A DNA stretch of 19,845 nt, from assembly GCA_910576895.1 (NCBI GenBank), contig CAJTJZ010000054.1, positions 1 to 19,845 of the forward strand, read 5' to 3'. Positions 6,187-14,587 of this stretch are shown one piece after another. The notes below the pieces were generated by a model. The model was not told the origin of the DNA, did no database searches, and saw only the letters and a list, made by a program, of their open reading frames with translations. Every line of letters begins with the position of its first letter. Position 1 is the stretch's first letter. The position numbers and the translations under genes were made by a program. The DNA is from an uncultured Lachnospiraceae bacterium. Lineage in GTDB: Bacteria > Bacillota > Clostridia > Lachnospirales > Lachnospiraceae.

Positions 6187-6948
6187 TTATTGTGCTGAAA
6201 GGATACCCATATATGGTCCAAGCTTTTTTTTCATTTTTTTCAATGCCTTTGTATGAAGCTGTGAAATCCGTGATTCTGATACTTCAAGAATCATACTAAT
6301 CTCTTTTAATGTCATTTCTTCATAATAATAAAGAGTAATCACCCTTTTCTCATTTTCAGTCAAACCATCTAATGCCTGCATTAGCATCTTTTTCATTTCT
6401 TCTTGTTCCATCAACTTTTCTGGTTGTTCAAAATGAGTATTTGCTTCTGAATTCATTCGGATTTCTGTCCCCTGTTCTAAATATTCATCTAAGGACATAA
6501 TAGTATTCATTTGTGTCTGATTCTGCCAATCGTCCAACTCATCTAAAGAAATGCCTAGTTCCTCTGCTAATTCTTGCATAGAAGCTTCTCTCCCAGATAA
6601 AGAAATTTTTTGCAAAGCCTGTTCTATTTTCTTTTGCTTTTGTCGAATCGTTCTTGGCAGCCAATCCATTTTCCTAATTTGATCCAAAATAGCTCCGCGG
6701 ATACGGAGCGTAGCATACGTTTCAAATTTAACTCCCTTGTTATAATCAAATTTGTCAATAGCATCAATTAACCCAAAAATGCCATATCCAACCAAATCAT
6801 CATATTCAACAGTATACCCAAGATACATACTCAAACGACCAGCCACAATCTTTACAAGCCCCGCATATTCTAAAATGATCTTTTCCCGCAACTCCATTGT
6901 TGGCATTTTTACATAGGCCTCCCAGAGCTGTTTCTTTTCGTCACTCAT
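6187..6948 (-). CDS. sigD: Flagellar sigma factor SigD (sigma-28, FliA/WhiG family)
   Basis: This 253-residue sigma-70 family factor directs RNA polymerase to late flagellar and chemotaxis promoters. Region 2 (about 26-100) contains DLVGYGIFGLIDAIDKFD, FETYA and the family motif IRGAILDQIRKMDWLPR. A region 3 (about 115-165) is present. Region 4 (about 195-245) ends in a helix-turn-helix with MTLKEISMILEVSESRISQ. Length and motifs are normal for the family, also called FliA. ATG is preceded by a strong GGGGAGG. As in Bacillus subtilis it is encoded at the downstream end of the fla/che cluster, which makes its level depend on transcription reaching this far. No anti-sigma FlgM gene is visible in the window. 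Confidence 0.96.
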   Translation of the reverse strand: MSDEKKQLWEAYVKMPTMELREKIILEYAGLVKIVAGRLSMYLGYTVEYDDLVGYGIFGLIDAIDKFDYNKGVKFETYATLRIRGAILDQIRKMDWLPRTIRQKQKKIEQALQKISLSGREASMQELAEELGISLDELDDWQNQTQMNTIMSLDEYLEQGTEIRMNSEANTHFEQPEKLMEQEEMKKMLMQALDGLTENEKRVITLYYYEEMTLKEISMILEVSESRISQLHTKALKKMKKKLGPYMGILSAQ

Positions 6949-6992
6949 AAAAAACCTCCCCGTCCGTCTGATTTATATTCCATGTTTTACTG

Positions 6993-7307
6993 TTATTCTT
7001 CTAGAGCCTTCACAGTTCCTTCTTCTTGTGCTTCTTCTTCCATTTCAGAATCTTTCTTTGTTTCAATATTTTCCATTTCTCGTTCTTGTTCTGCTTTTTG
7101 TGCCTCTCCATCTTCAATTGTTTTCATAATAATTTTCTGTGCAATTAATCCAACAATATAAAACCCAACTAAAACACCAAGCAAAATTTGAAGCGAAGCA
7201 AGCACTTCAAACCTTTTTACTAGAGTAATAATACAAGTAACTGCACCTGCTGTCAACATAATTAATTGTGGCAAAAACTGTAATAACATATTTTTCCTTG
7301 CCCCCAT
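6993..7307 (-). CDS. Small two-helix membrane protein of unknown function between cheD and sigD
   Basis: The 104-residue product has two hydrophobic helices (about 9-30 and 36-60) followed by a strongly acidic cytoplasmic-type tail (about 64-104) rich in Glu. I recognise no named family. The frame starts 6 nt after the cheD stop with a weak GGGAA before ATG. A second in-frame ATG six codons on (7289) has AAGGA upstream and is an alternative start. Tight packing between cheD and sigD implies cotranscription and translation coupled to cheD. The membrane location plus acidic tail could suit an accessory to the export gate or chemoreceptors, but this is only positional inference. Confidence 0.75.
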   Translation of the reverse strand: MGARKNMLLQFLPQLIMLTAGAVTCIITLVKRFEVLASLQILLGVLVGFYIVGLIAQKIIMKTIEDGEAQKAEQEREMENIETKKDSEMEEEAQEEGTVKALEE

Positions 7308-7313
7308 TTCCCG

Positions 7314-7799
7314 TTATATTTTATAAACGGATTTTCCAACTGCACGCACTAAAAGTTCTCCTGTTTCTGGATAAAATTCAATGGTTCGCCCAAAATTCTT
7401 TCCAGTATCTTGTGCAATAATCGGAATCCCAAGCTGTGCTAACTTCTTTTTCACTGCTTCTACATTACGATCCCCTACCCGCAGCATATCATTATTTGCA
7501 TTAAAAGCAAACATCTGTGCTCCTCCTGCAATTTTCGCCTTCAATCCCACTTTGGCAGCACCAATCTTTATCATCCGCCGATATAATTCCTCCAAGCCAG
7601 TATCTGCAAATTTGGCAACATTGGAGTTGTTCCGAACGGATGTACTATCAGGGAGCATTACATGTGCAAGACCGGCAATTTTATGCGTTGGGTCAAAAAT
7701 AACTGCCCCAACGCAGGAGCCAAGTCCCAACGTGGTGATTGCATCAGGCGAACGGCAGATATTTAAATCCGCCATCCCCACTCTTATCATCTGTCCCAT
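7314..7799 (-). CDS. cheD: Chemoreceptor glutamine deamidase CheD
   Basis: CheD deamidates glutamines on methyl-accepting chemotaxis proteins and binds CheC, stimulating its CheY-P phosphatase activity. The 161-residue protein carries the catalytic Cys in TLGLGSCVG (C29), His in AHVMLP (H46) and the preceding Thr (T23), with the same spacing as the structurally known Thermotoga enzyme. A conserved AKIAGGAQMF segment and a C-terminal GRTIEF segment are also present. ATG follows AGGTGAGG, and the gene starts 10 nt after the cheC stop, in keeping with the CheC-CheD partnership. Confidence 0.96.
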   Translation of the reverse strand: MGQMIRVGMADLNICRSPDAITTLGLGSCVGAVIFDPTHKIAGLAHVMLPDSTSVRNNSNVAKFADTGLEELYRRMIKIGAAKVGLKAKIAGGAQMFAFNANNDMLRVGDRNVEAVKKKLAQLGIPIIAQDTGKNFGRTIEFYPETGELLVRAVGKSVYKI

Positions 7800-7809
7800 T
7801 TAACCTCAC

Positions 7810-8430
7810 CTACATACCCAAAGATGTCATGATCTTACTGTAAGACTTCACCGTAGGAATCATGATAAAATAGCCATTGATCATATTTCCTTCATTTTCT
7901 GCAAACTGAGATTCAATCAAAAGAGCCTTATCCCCCACCTTGCCAAATTCTATGGCAGGTACACTAAGAATTGCACCTGCCATATCAATCGAAAGATATG
8001 GCACTGACGAGATAATTGTCAAATTTGTCAATGCAGACAATGAAGATAAATATGCACCCGAAATAATATTTCCAATCTCCTTTAAAGCAGAAATCTCCAA
8101 TTCTGAAAATTTTTTACTGTCTGGTATTTCCGTCCCCATTAGCAGGCTGACAAGATTACGTGCTGAAGTTCTGTCAAGCATAAACATCATCATACCGTCA
8201 ACATCACCTTCCAACATCAGCAGAATACCGGCAACAATTGTCTCTGCACCTCCTACCATATCGGAAAGCTCCTTAAATTCCAACAACTCTACCTTGGGGA
8301 TATTCATATCCACTTTTGCATTAATCATCTGGGACAGTGCTGTTGTAGCATTGCCGGCTCCAATATTTCCAAGCTCTTTCAGAATATCAAACTGCGTGCT
8401 ATCCATCTGCTCAAACTCTAATTCTGCCAA
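7810..8430 (-). CDS. cheC: CheY-P phosphatase CheC
   Basis: CheC dephosphorylates CheY-P in the CheC/FliY/CheX family and is activated by CheD, encoded next door. The 206-residue protein has both copies of the active-site motif (D/S-x3-E-x2-N): D15-E19-N22 in the DILKELGN segment, and S114-E118-N121 in the SALKEIGN segment. The intact pair suggests a competent phosphatase. The best start is TTG (8430-8428) with GGGG 7 nt upstream, 12 nt after the cheW stop. An ATG eight codons later (8406) is an alternative but has a poor ribosome-binding site. A TTG start would lower expression relative to CheA/CheW. Confidence 0.95.
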   Translation of the reverse strand: MAELEFEQMDSTQFDILKELGNIGAGNATTALSQMINAKVDMNIPKVELLEFKELSDMVGGAETIVAGILLMLEGDVDGMMMFMLDRTSARNLVSLLMGTEIPDSKKFSELEISALKEIGNIISGAYLSSLSALTNLTIISSVPYLSIDMAGAILSVPAIEFGKVGDKALLIESQFAENEGNMINGYFIMIPTVKSYSKIMTSLGM

Positions 8431-8442
8431 TCTATCACCCCA

Positions 8443-8931
8443 CTACGCACGCTCCCGATCGCGTTCCTCTTTTTCAATAATGACAGCCGCAATATTAAGA
8501 AGTGAAATTAATCCGTCATTATGTTTACCAATACCGCTTAAGTAACGAAGTTTTTCTTCATTTGTCGCATTTGCATCATATTGAACCTTATCAATTCTGT
8601 CACTACTAAGATTTACTACTTCTCGCACTTCATCTACAATAATACCAATCGAAGCCTGAGGCTCTAATTTAATAATAATAATTCTTGTACTATTTTTATA
8701 TTCATCCTCTGCAAGTCCAAATTTTAAACGAAGGCTCATTACTGGAATAATTTCACCACGCAAATTGATAACACCTTTAAAAAAATGTTGTGCTTTTGGT
8801 ACACGTGTAATTCGCTGCATACGAACAATATTATCTACATATTGAATATCAATACCAAATTGTTCTTCTCCAAGCTTTACAACAATATATTGTCTTTCAT
8901 CAATAACTTCGCTTTTTGTCAACTCTGCCAT
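8443..8931 (-). CDS. cheW: Chemotaxis coupling protein CheW
   Basis: CheW links chemoreceptors to the CheA kinase in the membrane-associated array. The 162-residue protein is a single CheW/SH3-like domain, with the family blocks EEQFGIDI, RVPKAQHFFKGVINLRGEIIPVM and a conserved I-I-V-D-E-V-R-E-V segment. The frame can be read from a TTG at 8949, but the ATG at 8931 has GGGGGG 10 nt upstream and gives the normal N-terminus (MAELTKSEV), so it was chosen. It follows the cheA stop by 19 nt and precedes cheC closely. Confidence 0.95.
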   Translation of the reverse strand: MAELTKSEVIDERQYIVVKLGEEQFGIDIQYVDNIVRMQRITRVPKAQHFFKGVINLRGEIIPVMSLRLKFGLAEDEYKNSTRIIIIKLEPQASIGIIVDEVREVVNLSSDRIDKVQYDANATNEEKLRYLSGIGKHNDGLISLLNIAAVIIEKEERDRERA

Positions 8932-8950
8932 CGCCTGTATTCCCCCCAAT

Positions 8951-11083
8951 CTATACTAATGTATTTGCATCAATAATCAATGCAATCTCGCCATCACCAA
9001 GGATTGCAGCACCGCTGATCATCTTATTATTATTAATATATTTTCCAATTGACTTAATAACAATTTCATTTTGACCAATCAGATTATCTACAACAAGTCC
9101 TGCCTGTTTTTCTCCTTTGGAAACAATAACAACAGTTAAACTTTCTGGTTGTTCTCCACGTGGAGCAACATCTAAAATTTCATCAAGACGCACTAAAGGA
9201 ATGACAGCACCACGAAGATTAATCACTTCGCTAGATTGTACATATTTTACATCTGCACATGGAACATCTTCAATTGTCTGAACACTTTCTAATGGAATCG
9301 CATAGGTTTCATTACCAAGTTCTACCATCAAGGCTTGAATAATCGCAAGTGTAAGCGGAAGACGAATAGAAAACGTTGTACCCTCTCCCCAGACAGACTT
9401 CGCTTCTACTGCACCGCCAAGACCTTCAATTTTGCTTTTTACAACATCAAGTCCAACACCTCGACCAGATACATCACTGATTTTTTCTGCTGTTGAAAAA
9501 CTTGGACGGAATAATAAATCAATCGCATCTTTATCTGTCATATTGGCAGCCTGTTCTTCTGTTACTGTTCCTTTTTCTACTGCTTTCTTCTTTACTTTTT
9601 CCACATCAATACCAGAACCATCATCACGAACATCAATTACAACATTATTGCCATCCTGATAAGCATCTAGGAAAATAGAACCAACTTCTGGCTTTCCAAC
9701 TCTGACACGTTCTTCATTACTTTCCAATCCATGATCGGCTGCATTTCTCAATAAATGCATTAATGGATCACCAATTTCATCAATGACAGTACGATCAAGT
9801 TCCGTTTCTTCCCCTGTCATAAACAATTCCATCTTTTTATTCAATTTTTTATTTAAGTCACGAATCAAACGAGGGAATTTACTTACCACGCTTTCAATTG
9901 GCATCATACGAACCTTCATAACAGATTCATGTAAATTTGTAGTGACACGTTCCAAATATTCAATTTGTTCATTAAAGCTATTATCATTTCGCTGTTCTGC
10001 ATCACCAGAACCTACAGAAATAAGACCATTTTTTGCAATAATCAATTCACTAACAAGATTCATTAATACATCCAGTTTTTCAATATCAACACGCACAGAA
10101 CGATTGACAACTGCCTTTTTCTTTTCTGTTCCCGGTTTTGTTTGTGTCGTAGCTGGTTTTGCCTGTGCTGCTGCCGCTGCTGGTGCTGTTTGTGTTGATG
10201 TTGTTTGTTTTTCTTCTTGTTTTTTCTCCTCTATAGAAGTACTCTTTTGTACTTCTTCTGTCTTTCCTTGTGAAACTTCTGTTACTTTTTCATCTTCTGT
10301 TGTTAGCTTATCTAAATAGACATCTTCAATTTCACTAACATTAAGTACTGCTGTTTTTACTTCTTCCAGATCATGCTTTGTTAATAAAATCAAGGAAAAA
10401 TCAAATTCAAACTTTTCATCTTCAATATCTTGAATTTCTGGCACAGACTTTACCATTTCTCCAAGTTCTTCCAATGCTTTAAATACAAGAAATGCTCTGG
10501 CTGCTTTTAAAATACAGTTTTCTGAAATATATACTGTGATACCAAAAACATTTTGATTTTCATTCTCTGCTTTTTCCATCACATTTCGCTCATAATCCTG
10601 AATTTTAATATTACGGAATTTTTCTTTTCCATCTGCACTTTCCTTTTGTGCAGGAGCTGGTGCTTCTTTCTTAACTGGTGCTTCTGTTACTTTCCCTGTT
10701 CCTTCTTCAAGTACCTGATTTAAGTCATTAATAATATCTGCATTATCCTCCGTACCTTCGCTGCTTGTTTGCTGAATGGTAGAAAGATAACCTTCTAATG
10801 CATCAAGTCCACGAAATAAAATATCAACAAGATTTGATTTTACTGTCATATTTCCAGAACGAATTTCTGAAAACACATTTTCCATATCATGAGTCAGACG
10901 CTGCATACGTGTAAAACCCATCGTTCCTGCCATACCTTTTAAGGAATGGGCTGCACGAAAGATTTCATTAATGGTATCTTCATTATCTGGCTCTTTCTCT
11001 AAAATCAATAGATGATCATTTAAGTTTTGAATATGTTCCTTTGTTTCATCAATAAAAATATCAAGATACTGGCTTACATCCAT
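8951..11083 (-). CDS. cheA: Chemotaxis histidine kinase CheA
   Basis: CheA autophosphorylates in response to receptor signals and passes phosphate to CheY and CheB. From the ATG at 11083 the protein has 710 residues. Domains in order: HPt with AAHSLKGMAGT (H46); a CheY-binding P2 region (about 178-260); a low-complexity Thr/Ala/Gln linker (about 265-325); dimerisation P3 (about 329-405); the ATPase P4 with N-box HLLRNAADHGLE (443-453), DDGSGID (487-493) and GRGVGLDVV (540-548); and the CheW-like P5 domain. An upstream in-frame ATG at 11116 is rejected because the start at 11083 has GGGGGTG at good distance and gives the standard N-terminus. Only 1 nt separates it from the cheB stop, so translation is probably coupled. 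Confidence 0.97.
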   Translation of the reverse strand: MDVSQYLDIFIDETKEHIQNLNDHLLILEKEPDNEDTINEIFRAAHSLKGMAGTMGFTRMQRLTHDMENVFSEIRSGNMTVKSNLVDILFRGLDALEGYLSTIQQTSSEGTEDNADIINDLNQVLEEGTGKVTEAPVKKEAPAPAQKESADGKEKFRNIKIQDYERNVMEKAENENQNVFGITVYISENCILKAARAFLVFKALEELGEMVKSVPEIQDIEDEKFEFDFSLILLTKHDLEEVKTAVLNVSEIEDVYLDKLTTEDEKVTEVSQGKTEEVQKSTSIEEKKQEEKQTTSTQTAPAAAAAQAKPATTQTKPGTEKKKAVVNRSVRVDIEKLDVLMNLVSELIIAKNGLISVGSGDAEQRNDNSFNEQIEYLERVTTNLHESVMKVRMMPIESVVSKFPRLIRDLNKKLNKKMELFMTGEETELDRTVIDEIGDPLMHLLRNAADHGLESNEERVRVGKPEVGSIFLDAYQDGNNVVIDVRDDGSGIDVEKVKKKAVEKGTVTEEQAANMTDKDAIDLLFRPSFSTAEKISDVSGRGVGLDVVKSKIEGLGGAVEAKSVWGEGTTFSIRLPLTLAIIQALMVELGNETYAIPLESVQTIEDVPCADVKYVQSSEVINLRGAVIPLVRLDEILDVAPRGEQPESLTVVIVSKGEKQAGLVVDNLIGQNEIVIKSIGKYINNNKMISGAAILGDGEIALIIDANTLV

Positions 11084-11084
11084 T

Positions 11085-12281
11085 CTAGTACACCCCCACA
11101 TTTTTTGTAATTGCATCAGGAATTTGTCTTAAAGGATGAACCTCATCCACAAGCCCCGCTTCATAAACCACTTTAGGCATACCATAAACAACACTTGTTT
11201 CTGCATCCTGTGCAATACAATAAATTTGATTTTTTTCATTTAACTGTTTAATGCCCAATGTGCCATCACCACCCATACCAGTAAGAACTACACACGTAAT
11301 CTCATTAAAATCACTTCCTATTAAAGATTCATACATAATGTCTGCACAAGGCTTCAGTCCGTTTCTTGCCGGTTCTACTGTTTCTGTCACCTTATATTTT
11401 CCATTCCCACACTTTACGACACGCATCTGAGAACCGCCCTTTGCTATGTATACAACTCCCTTTTCCAAAATATCATTATTTTCTGCTTCCTTTACACGAA
11501 CTTTACTCATTTCATCAAGCCGCATTGCCAACGATTTTGTAAATCCTTCTGGCATATGCTGTACAATTACCATTGGTGCATCAATATTGGCTGGAATAAA
11601 AGGAACTACACTTTGCAATGCCTTTGGTCCACCCGTAGAACAAGCAAGGGCAATTAATTTACTTCCCTTTACAACACCATTTTTCGCACGTAAATGAGGC
11701 ACTTTTCTAACAACTTTATTCTCTATTTTACGTTCTCTTTTTGGAAAAGGTTCAGGAAAAAGCGGAGAATATGGAAAAGAAGATGTGCTTACTGTCTTTC
11801 CTTTTTCCATATTTGCAGCAATATTTTCTTTTGTTTCTATTTCCCGACTTGTTGTATATCTAGGAGATGGCTTTGTTGCTTGAATAATTTCCTGTAATAC
11901 ATCTAAAATCCTATTTTGAAAATTTGATCCTTTTGCTTCTACAAAACTATCTGGCTTTGTTACAAAATCAAATGCACCAAGTTCCAGAGCACGAATCGTT
12001 TCTTTTGCCCCCTCCTTTGCTACTGTACTGACAACAACAACATTCAATTTGATATTATGTTTATTTAACTGCTCTAAAAATTGAAGTCCATTCATTTTTG
12101 GCATATTAATATCAAGAATTGCTGCATCATATCCTGTTGGTGACTTTATAACTAGATCAAGAGCTTCCAAGCCATTATTTGCCAAATCTTTTACTTGAAA
12201 GTCTTTATCTGAATTTATTATATCAGAAATTACCCTTCTCATAAGTGCAGAGTCATCAATTATCAAAATATTTTTTTTCAA
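11085..12281 (-). CDS. cheB: Protein-glutamate methylesterase/response regulator CheB
   Basis: CheB removes methyl groups from chemoreceptors when phosphorylated by CheA. The receiver domain (about 1-125) has the acidic pair D9-D10, phospho-acceptor D57 in ILDINMP, the switch Ser/Thr in VVVSTVAKEG and K109. A long basic, Pro-containing linker (about 135-205) leads to the methylesterase domain with catalytic S215 (ACSTGGP), H242 (VQHMPEG) and D339 (TGMGGDG). The start is TTG (12281-12279) with GGGGG 7 nt upstream; no ATG can replace it, since the first internal one would remove the acidic pair. No cheR is seen in the window. A 125-nt gap with a strong hairpin separates it from flhG. Confidence 0.97.
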   Translation of the reverse strand: MKKNILIIDDSALMRRVISDIINSDKDFQVKDLANNGLEALDLVIKSPTGYDAAILDINMPKMNGLQFLEQLNKHNIKLNVVVVSTVAKEGAKETIRALELGAFDFVTKPDSFVEAKGSNFQNRILDVLQEIIQATKPSPRYTTSREIETKENIAANMEKGKTVSTSSFPYSPLFPEPFPKRERKIENKVVRKVPHLRAKNGVVKGSKLIALACSTGGPKALQSVVPFIPANIDAPMVIVQHMPEGFTKSLAMRLDEMSKVRVKEAENNDILEKGVVYIAKGGSQMRVVKCGNGKYKVTETVEPARNGLKPCADIMYESLIGSDFNEITCVVLTGMGGDGTLGIKQLNEKNQIYCIAQDAETSVVYGMPKVVYEAGLVDEVHPLRQIPDAITKNVGVY

Positions 12282-12352
12282 TACAATACCCCCAGTCCAA
12301 ACATTCTAACTTTTACTTAACTGTATCTTCTCCTTTGATAGCCATAAAGTAC

Positions 12353-12395
12353 CTGCCCTGTAATGCTTTTTATCTATGAAAAGCATTACAGGCAG
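12353..12395. promoter_or_regulatory. Strong hairpin in the flhG-cheB gap
   Basis: Arms 12357-12370 and 12379-12392 are a perfect 14-bp inverted repeat (CCTGTAATGCTTTT and its complement) with an 8-nt loop. Past a one-base bulge, 12353-12355 pairs with 12393-12395. On the minus strand the stem starts about 11 nt after the flhG stop and is not followed by a T-run, so it is not a classical terminator. It could be an mRNA processing or stability element that separates flh and che expression, or a partial attenuator. Confidence 0.65.
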
Positions 12396-12406
12396 ATCAT
12401 CCTTCT

Positions 12407-13285
12407 CTATCGTCTACGAAAATGCAAAAGACTTGCAAACATCTGTGAAATTCCTTTTTTATTTTGTAAAACGACAGCATTTGTATCTGATAACTGTATT
12501 GCAAGTTGTTCTAATGCAAGTGATGCTGGTGAATTTGGATATACCATAAGAATCGGTTTTTGCTGAATACAAGCTCTGGAAATATTTTGATCATTTGGAA
12601 TATGCCCAATATATTCCAATTCAAAATTTAAAAAACGCTCAGCTACTACATTTAATTTAGAATAAAGATCCCTTCCATCTTTTTCAGAAAAAGTACGGTT
12701 TGCAATTAACTTAATTTTTGTATTATCTGGCAAAAACTCCTCTTTTTGATGTAACGTTTTTAAAAGTGCATAAGCATCGGTAAGACTTGTTGGTTCTGGT
12801 GTTGCCACCAAAAGAACTTCCGAACTAACAGCAACAAATTCCAAAACACTATCAGAAATTCCAGCACCTGTATCAATAACAATAATATCTGCCATTTCAT
12901 CTAAATCATATAATTTTTGTACTAAAACCGATAATTGTTCTCTTGTTAAATTTACTAATTCTCTAATCCCCGAACCACCCGAAATAAATCCAATATCCAT
13001 AGGTCCAGACGTAATAATATCTTTAATTTCTTTTCCTTGATATAAAACATCTGCAAGACTATATTTTGGCCTTATTCCAAGCATAATTTCAACATTTGCC
13101 AAACCAAAATCAGCATCTAATATCATCACACGTTTTCCAAGTTTTCGCATTTGTATTGCAAGGTTAATTGCAATGCTCGATTTCCCCACGCCTCCTTTTC
13201 CACTGGTGACAGTAATGACCCTTGCAATATGGCGTTTCTGGTTTTGTTTTTTTATAATATTTCGCAGTTGTTCCGCCTGATCCAT
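12407..13285 (-). CDS. flhG: Flagellar number regulator FlhG (MinD-like ATPase, YlxH)
   Basis: FlhG is a MinD/ParA-family ATPase that works with FlhF to set the place and number of flagella. From the ATG at 13285 it has 292 residues. It begins MDQAEQLRNI, the N-terminal activator helix (DQAxxLR) that stimulates FlhF GTPase in this family. The deviant Walker A GKGGVGKSS is at 29-37, with MILDADFG (D57, D59) and IVIDTGAG (D138). The C-terminus, with LLHFRRR, looks like a MinD-type amphipathic membrane-targeting helix. A GTG three codons upstream (13294) extends the frame but sits too close to its AAGG; the ATG fits better. It follows flhF by 84 nt. Confidence 0.94.
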   Translation of the reverse strand: MDQAEQLRNIIKKQNQKRHIARVITVTSGKGGVGKSSIAINLAIQMRKLGKRVMILDADFGLANVEIMLGIRPKYSLADVLYQGKEIKDIITSGPMDIGFISGGSGIRELVNLTREQLSVLVQKLYDLDEMADIIVIDTGAGISDSVLEFVAVSSEVLLVATPEPTSLTDAYALLKTLHQKEEFLPDNTKIKLIANRTFSEKDGRDLYSKLNVVAERFLNFELEYIGHIPNDQNISRACIQQKPILMVYPNSPASLALEQLAIQLSDTNAVVLQNKKGISQMFASLLHFRRR

Positions 13286-13369
13286 AACATCCACGCCTTT
13301 CTTCCATCTATTTGCTGCGTTTTGTGCTTGTCAAAGGACAATTCAAACATCGCTTTTAAACATCATTTT

Positions 13370-14587
13370 TTACTGTCCTCCCAGAAGCTGCTTTGCAATA
13401 TCTTGTACATCAATTCTTCCAATATCATCTGGAACATTTTGCCCCCAAGTTGCATAAGAAAGCGGTGCTTGCGTCAGCATTCGGATATTATAAATATTCC
13501 CAATACCGCTTGTTTCATCAAACTTTGTAAAAATAATTTTATAATTTGCAATTTCCTTATAAATTTCTGTAATTTTCTCTAAATCCCGATATTTTGTTGC
13601 AGCACTTAATACAAGATAAATTTCTCTGCCATCTTCTGGAATTGCTTGTAATAAATCTTTTAAATCCTCTTTTTGTTCCTGATTTTTATGAGAACGCCCT
13701 GCCGTATCTACAAAAACAAGATCAAACTCCTTTAATTCCTCTACAATTCCTTTCATTTCTTCTGCAGAATACACAACACGCAATGGAATCCCAAGAATAT
13801 TTGCATAAGTACGTAATTGTTCTACTGCTGCAATTCGATAAGTATCCGCAGTTACTAAAGCTACCTTTGCTTTTTTTTCTAATTGAAAACAAGATGCTAT
13901 TTTTGCAATCGTTGTTGTTTTTCCTACTCCTGTTGGTCCAATAAAGACTACAAATTTTGTTGTATTTCCCGGAACTTCAATCCCTTCTGGCTGTCCAAGT
14001 TTTAAAATAATCTTTTGATATACCATAGCAAGAATATTATCTACCGTAGCATCTTTCTTTAATGATCCTTCAATCTCATTCATTAACTGATTGGCATATT
14101 TTTCAGCTACTTCACTATTAATTAATTGATTATAAATAAGCTTTAAACAAGCGGTTTCTTCGCTTTCCTCTTTTTCTGGAATTGTTTGTTCTTCTATTTT
14201 TTCTTTTTCCTGCTCTTGTATCTGCTGCTCTAAAAGCTTTTGCAGACTATTTAACTTTTCCTCAATAGCATATGCCTTTGTTTCCTCTTTTTTTTCTGCA
14301 AGTGGTGAATCAAAAATAATATCATTATTTCCATAAACGGCTTTTGTTGTAACATAACCATCATTTCCACCTCTTGTGCGTTCCTGCTCCTGTTTTTCTT
14401 TTTTTTGTTCTTTTGTATTTTCATCAATTGCAGCCGTTACTTCTACAATCGGTTTCCGAAACCACCGAAATAATCCCTTTGGTTTGCTTGTTTTTATGTT
14501 CATAACAATGGCATCTTTTCCTAAATCCTCCATTGCTTTCATGATAGCATCATTTTCCGTTTCTGCCTCATATTTTCGGATTATCAT
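13370..14587 (-). CDS. flhF: Flagellar biosynthesis GTPase FlhF (SRP family)
   Basis: FlhF is the third SRP-type GTPase and helps position the flagellar basal body at the membrane. The 405-residue protein has a short N-terminal B domain, a charged Glu/Gln-rich linker with coiled-coil character (about 55-140), the N domain, and the G domain with G1 GPTGVGKTT (217-225), DTYRIAAVEQL (248-258), DTAGRS (294-299) and a TKFDE block. These match the family. Its ATG overlaps the flhA stop by one base (TAATG), which indicates coupled translation. Confidence 0.96.
   Translation of the reverse strand: MIIRKYEAETENDAIMKAMEDLGKDAIVMNIKTSKPKGLFRWFRKPIVEVTAAIDENTKEQKKEKQEQERTRGGNDGYVTTKAVYGNNDIIFDSPLAEKKEETKAYAIEEKLNSLQKLLEQQIQEQEKEKIEEQTIPEKEESEETACLKLIYNQLINSEVAEKYANQLMNEIEGSLKKDATVDNILAMVYQKIILKLGQPEGIEVPGNTTKFVVFIGPTGVGKTTTIAKIASCFQLEKKAKVALVTADTYRIAAVEQLRTYANILGIPLRVVYSAEEMKGIVEELKEFDLVFVDTAGRSHKNQEQKEDLKDLLQAIPEDGREIYLVLSAATKYRDLEKITEIYKEIANYKIIFTKFDETSGIGNIYNIRMLTQAPLSYATWGQNVPDDIGRIDVQDIAKQLLGGQ

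Noticed and set aside
7381..7803. 140-aa plus-strand open frame opposite cheD
   Set aside because: It is a shadow of cheD, whose catalytic residues and ribosome-binding site are clear. The product is low-quality sequence without a recognisable domain.
7940..8545. 201-aa plus-strand open frame across cheC and cheW
   Set aside because: It spans two well-supported genes on the other strand and shows no family pattern.
9783..10319. 178-aa plus-strand open frame opposite cheA
   Set aside because: It mirrors the low-complexity linker of cheA, giving Ala/Cys/Ser/Phe-rich nonsense, and has no ribosome-binding site.
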